12,635 nt of DNA from positions 1-12,635 of the forward strand of contig JALSTJ010000167.1 of assembly GCA_026983815.1 (NCBI GenBank), in the 5' to 3' direction. Position numbers and translations under genes: made by a program. Shown piece after piece: positions 12,495 to 12,635 of the stretch. Position 1 is the first letter of the stretch, and each line of letters begins with the position of its first letter. This stretch comes from Flavobacteriales bacterium. Its GTDB lineage: Bacteria; Bacteroidota; Bacteroidia; Flavobacteriales; Flavobacteriaceae. A model generated the notes under the pieces. It did no database searches and was not told the DNA's origin. It saw only the letters and a program-made list of their open reading frames with translations.

Positions 12495-12635
12495 TGAGTT
12501 TATCACAAGAAATACAAAAACGTAGAACTTTCGGGATCATATCCCACCCCGATGCAGGAAAAACCACTTTAACCGAAAAACTTTTGCTTTTCGGAGGCGC
12601 CATTCAGGAAGCGGGAGCCGTAAAATCCAATAAAA
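12494..12635 (+). CDS. prfC: Peptide chain release factor 3, N-terminal part (partial)
   Basis: The window ends after 47 codons. The peptide starts MSLSQEIQKRRTFGIISHPD and continues A-G-K-T-T-L-T-E-K-L-L-L-F-G-G-A-I-Q-E-A-G-A-V-K-S-N-K. The R-R-T-F-G-I-I-S-H-P-D-A-G-K-T-T stretch at 10-25 is the G1 (P-loop) region of the RF3 GTPase. It is distinguished from EF-G and LepA by S-H-P-D in the loop and by L-L-F-G-G-A-I-Q after it. RF3 speeds the removal of RF1 and RF2 from the ribosome after peptide release. The rest of the gene (full length is about 530 residues) lies beyond the window. The start ATG is preceded by a T-rich tract with no Shine-Dalgarno. Confidence 0.95.
   Translation, partial: MSLSQEIQKRRTFGIISHPDAGKTTLTEKLLLFGGAIQEAGAVKSNK

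Overview
The window is about 12.6 kb of AT-rich DNA from a member of the Bacteroidota, most likely the Flavobacteriia. Four things point there: the order and sequence of the ribosomal genes; near-absence of Shine-Dalgarno sequences, with A/T-rich translation starts instead; promoter -7 boxes of the Bacteroidota type (TAnnTTTG); and the zinc-free L36 and the enolase active-site loop, both of which look flavobacterial. I cannot name the genus.

Bases 1-8766 hold one dense plus-strand block, the spc operon fused to the alpha operon: rpsQ (3' end only), rplN, rplX, rplE, rpsN, rpsH, rplF, rplR, rpsE, rpmD, rplO, secY, infA, rpmJ, rpsM, rpsK, rpsD, rpoA, rplQ. Gaps are 1-28 bases and I see no internal terminator. 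The block makes proteins of both ribosomal subunits, initiation factor IF1, the SecY translocon channel and the RNA polymerase alpha subunit. It ends in a clear intrinsic terminator at about 8788-8826. Two genes below the usual ORF length cut-off, rpmD (59 codons) and rpmJ (38 codons), are intact.

Bases 8852-10141 hold enolase (eno). A strong, probably bidirectional terminator hairpin separates it from the convergent minus-strand gene trxA (thioredoxin). Upstream of trxA, on the same strand, is a full-length EptA/MCR-type phosphoethanolamine transferase with every catalytic residue and three disulfide-spaced cysteine pairs. It is predicted to be a membrane enzyme that decorates lipid A or another envelope glycan.

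Bases 12175-12493 are a divergent, AT-rich intergenic region with two plus-strand TATCTTTG boxes. The window ends 142 bases into prfC (peptide release factor 3).

Most of the window is conserved housekeeping DNA. I found no mobile element, CRISPR array, tRNA, rRNA or defence system. The points worth a second look are modest: the phosphoethanolamine transferase, the direct rplQ-eno junction, zinc-free ribosomal proteins throughout, the repeated TAATTATG junctions, the acidic/basic tail of L17, and the leader region of prfC with a short ORF whose stop overlaps the prfC start.
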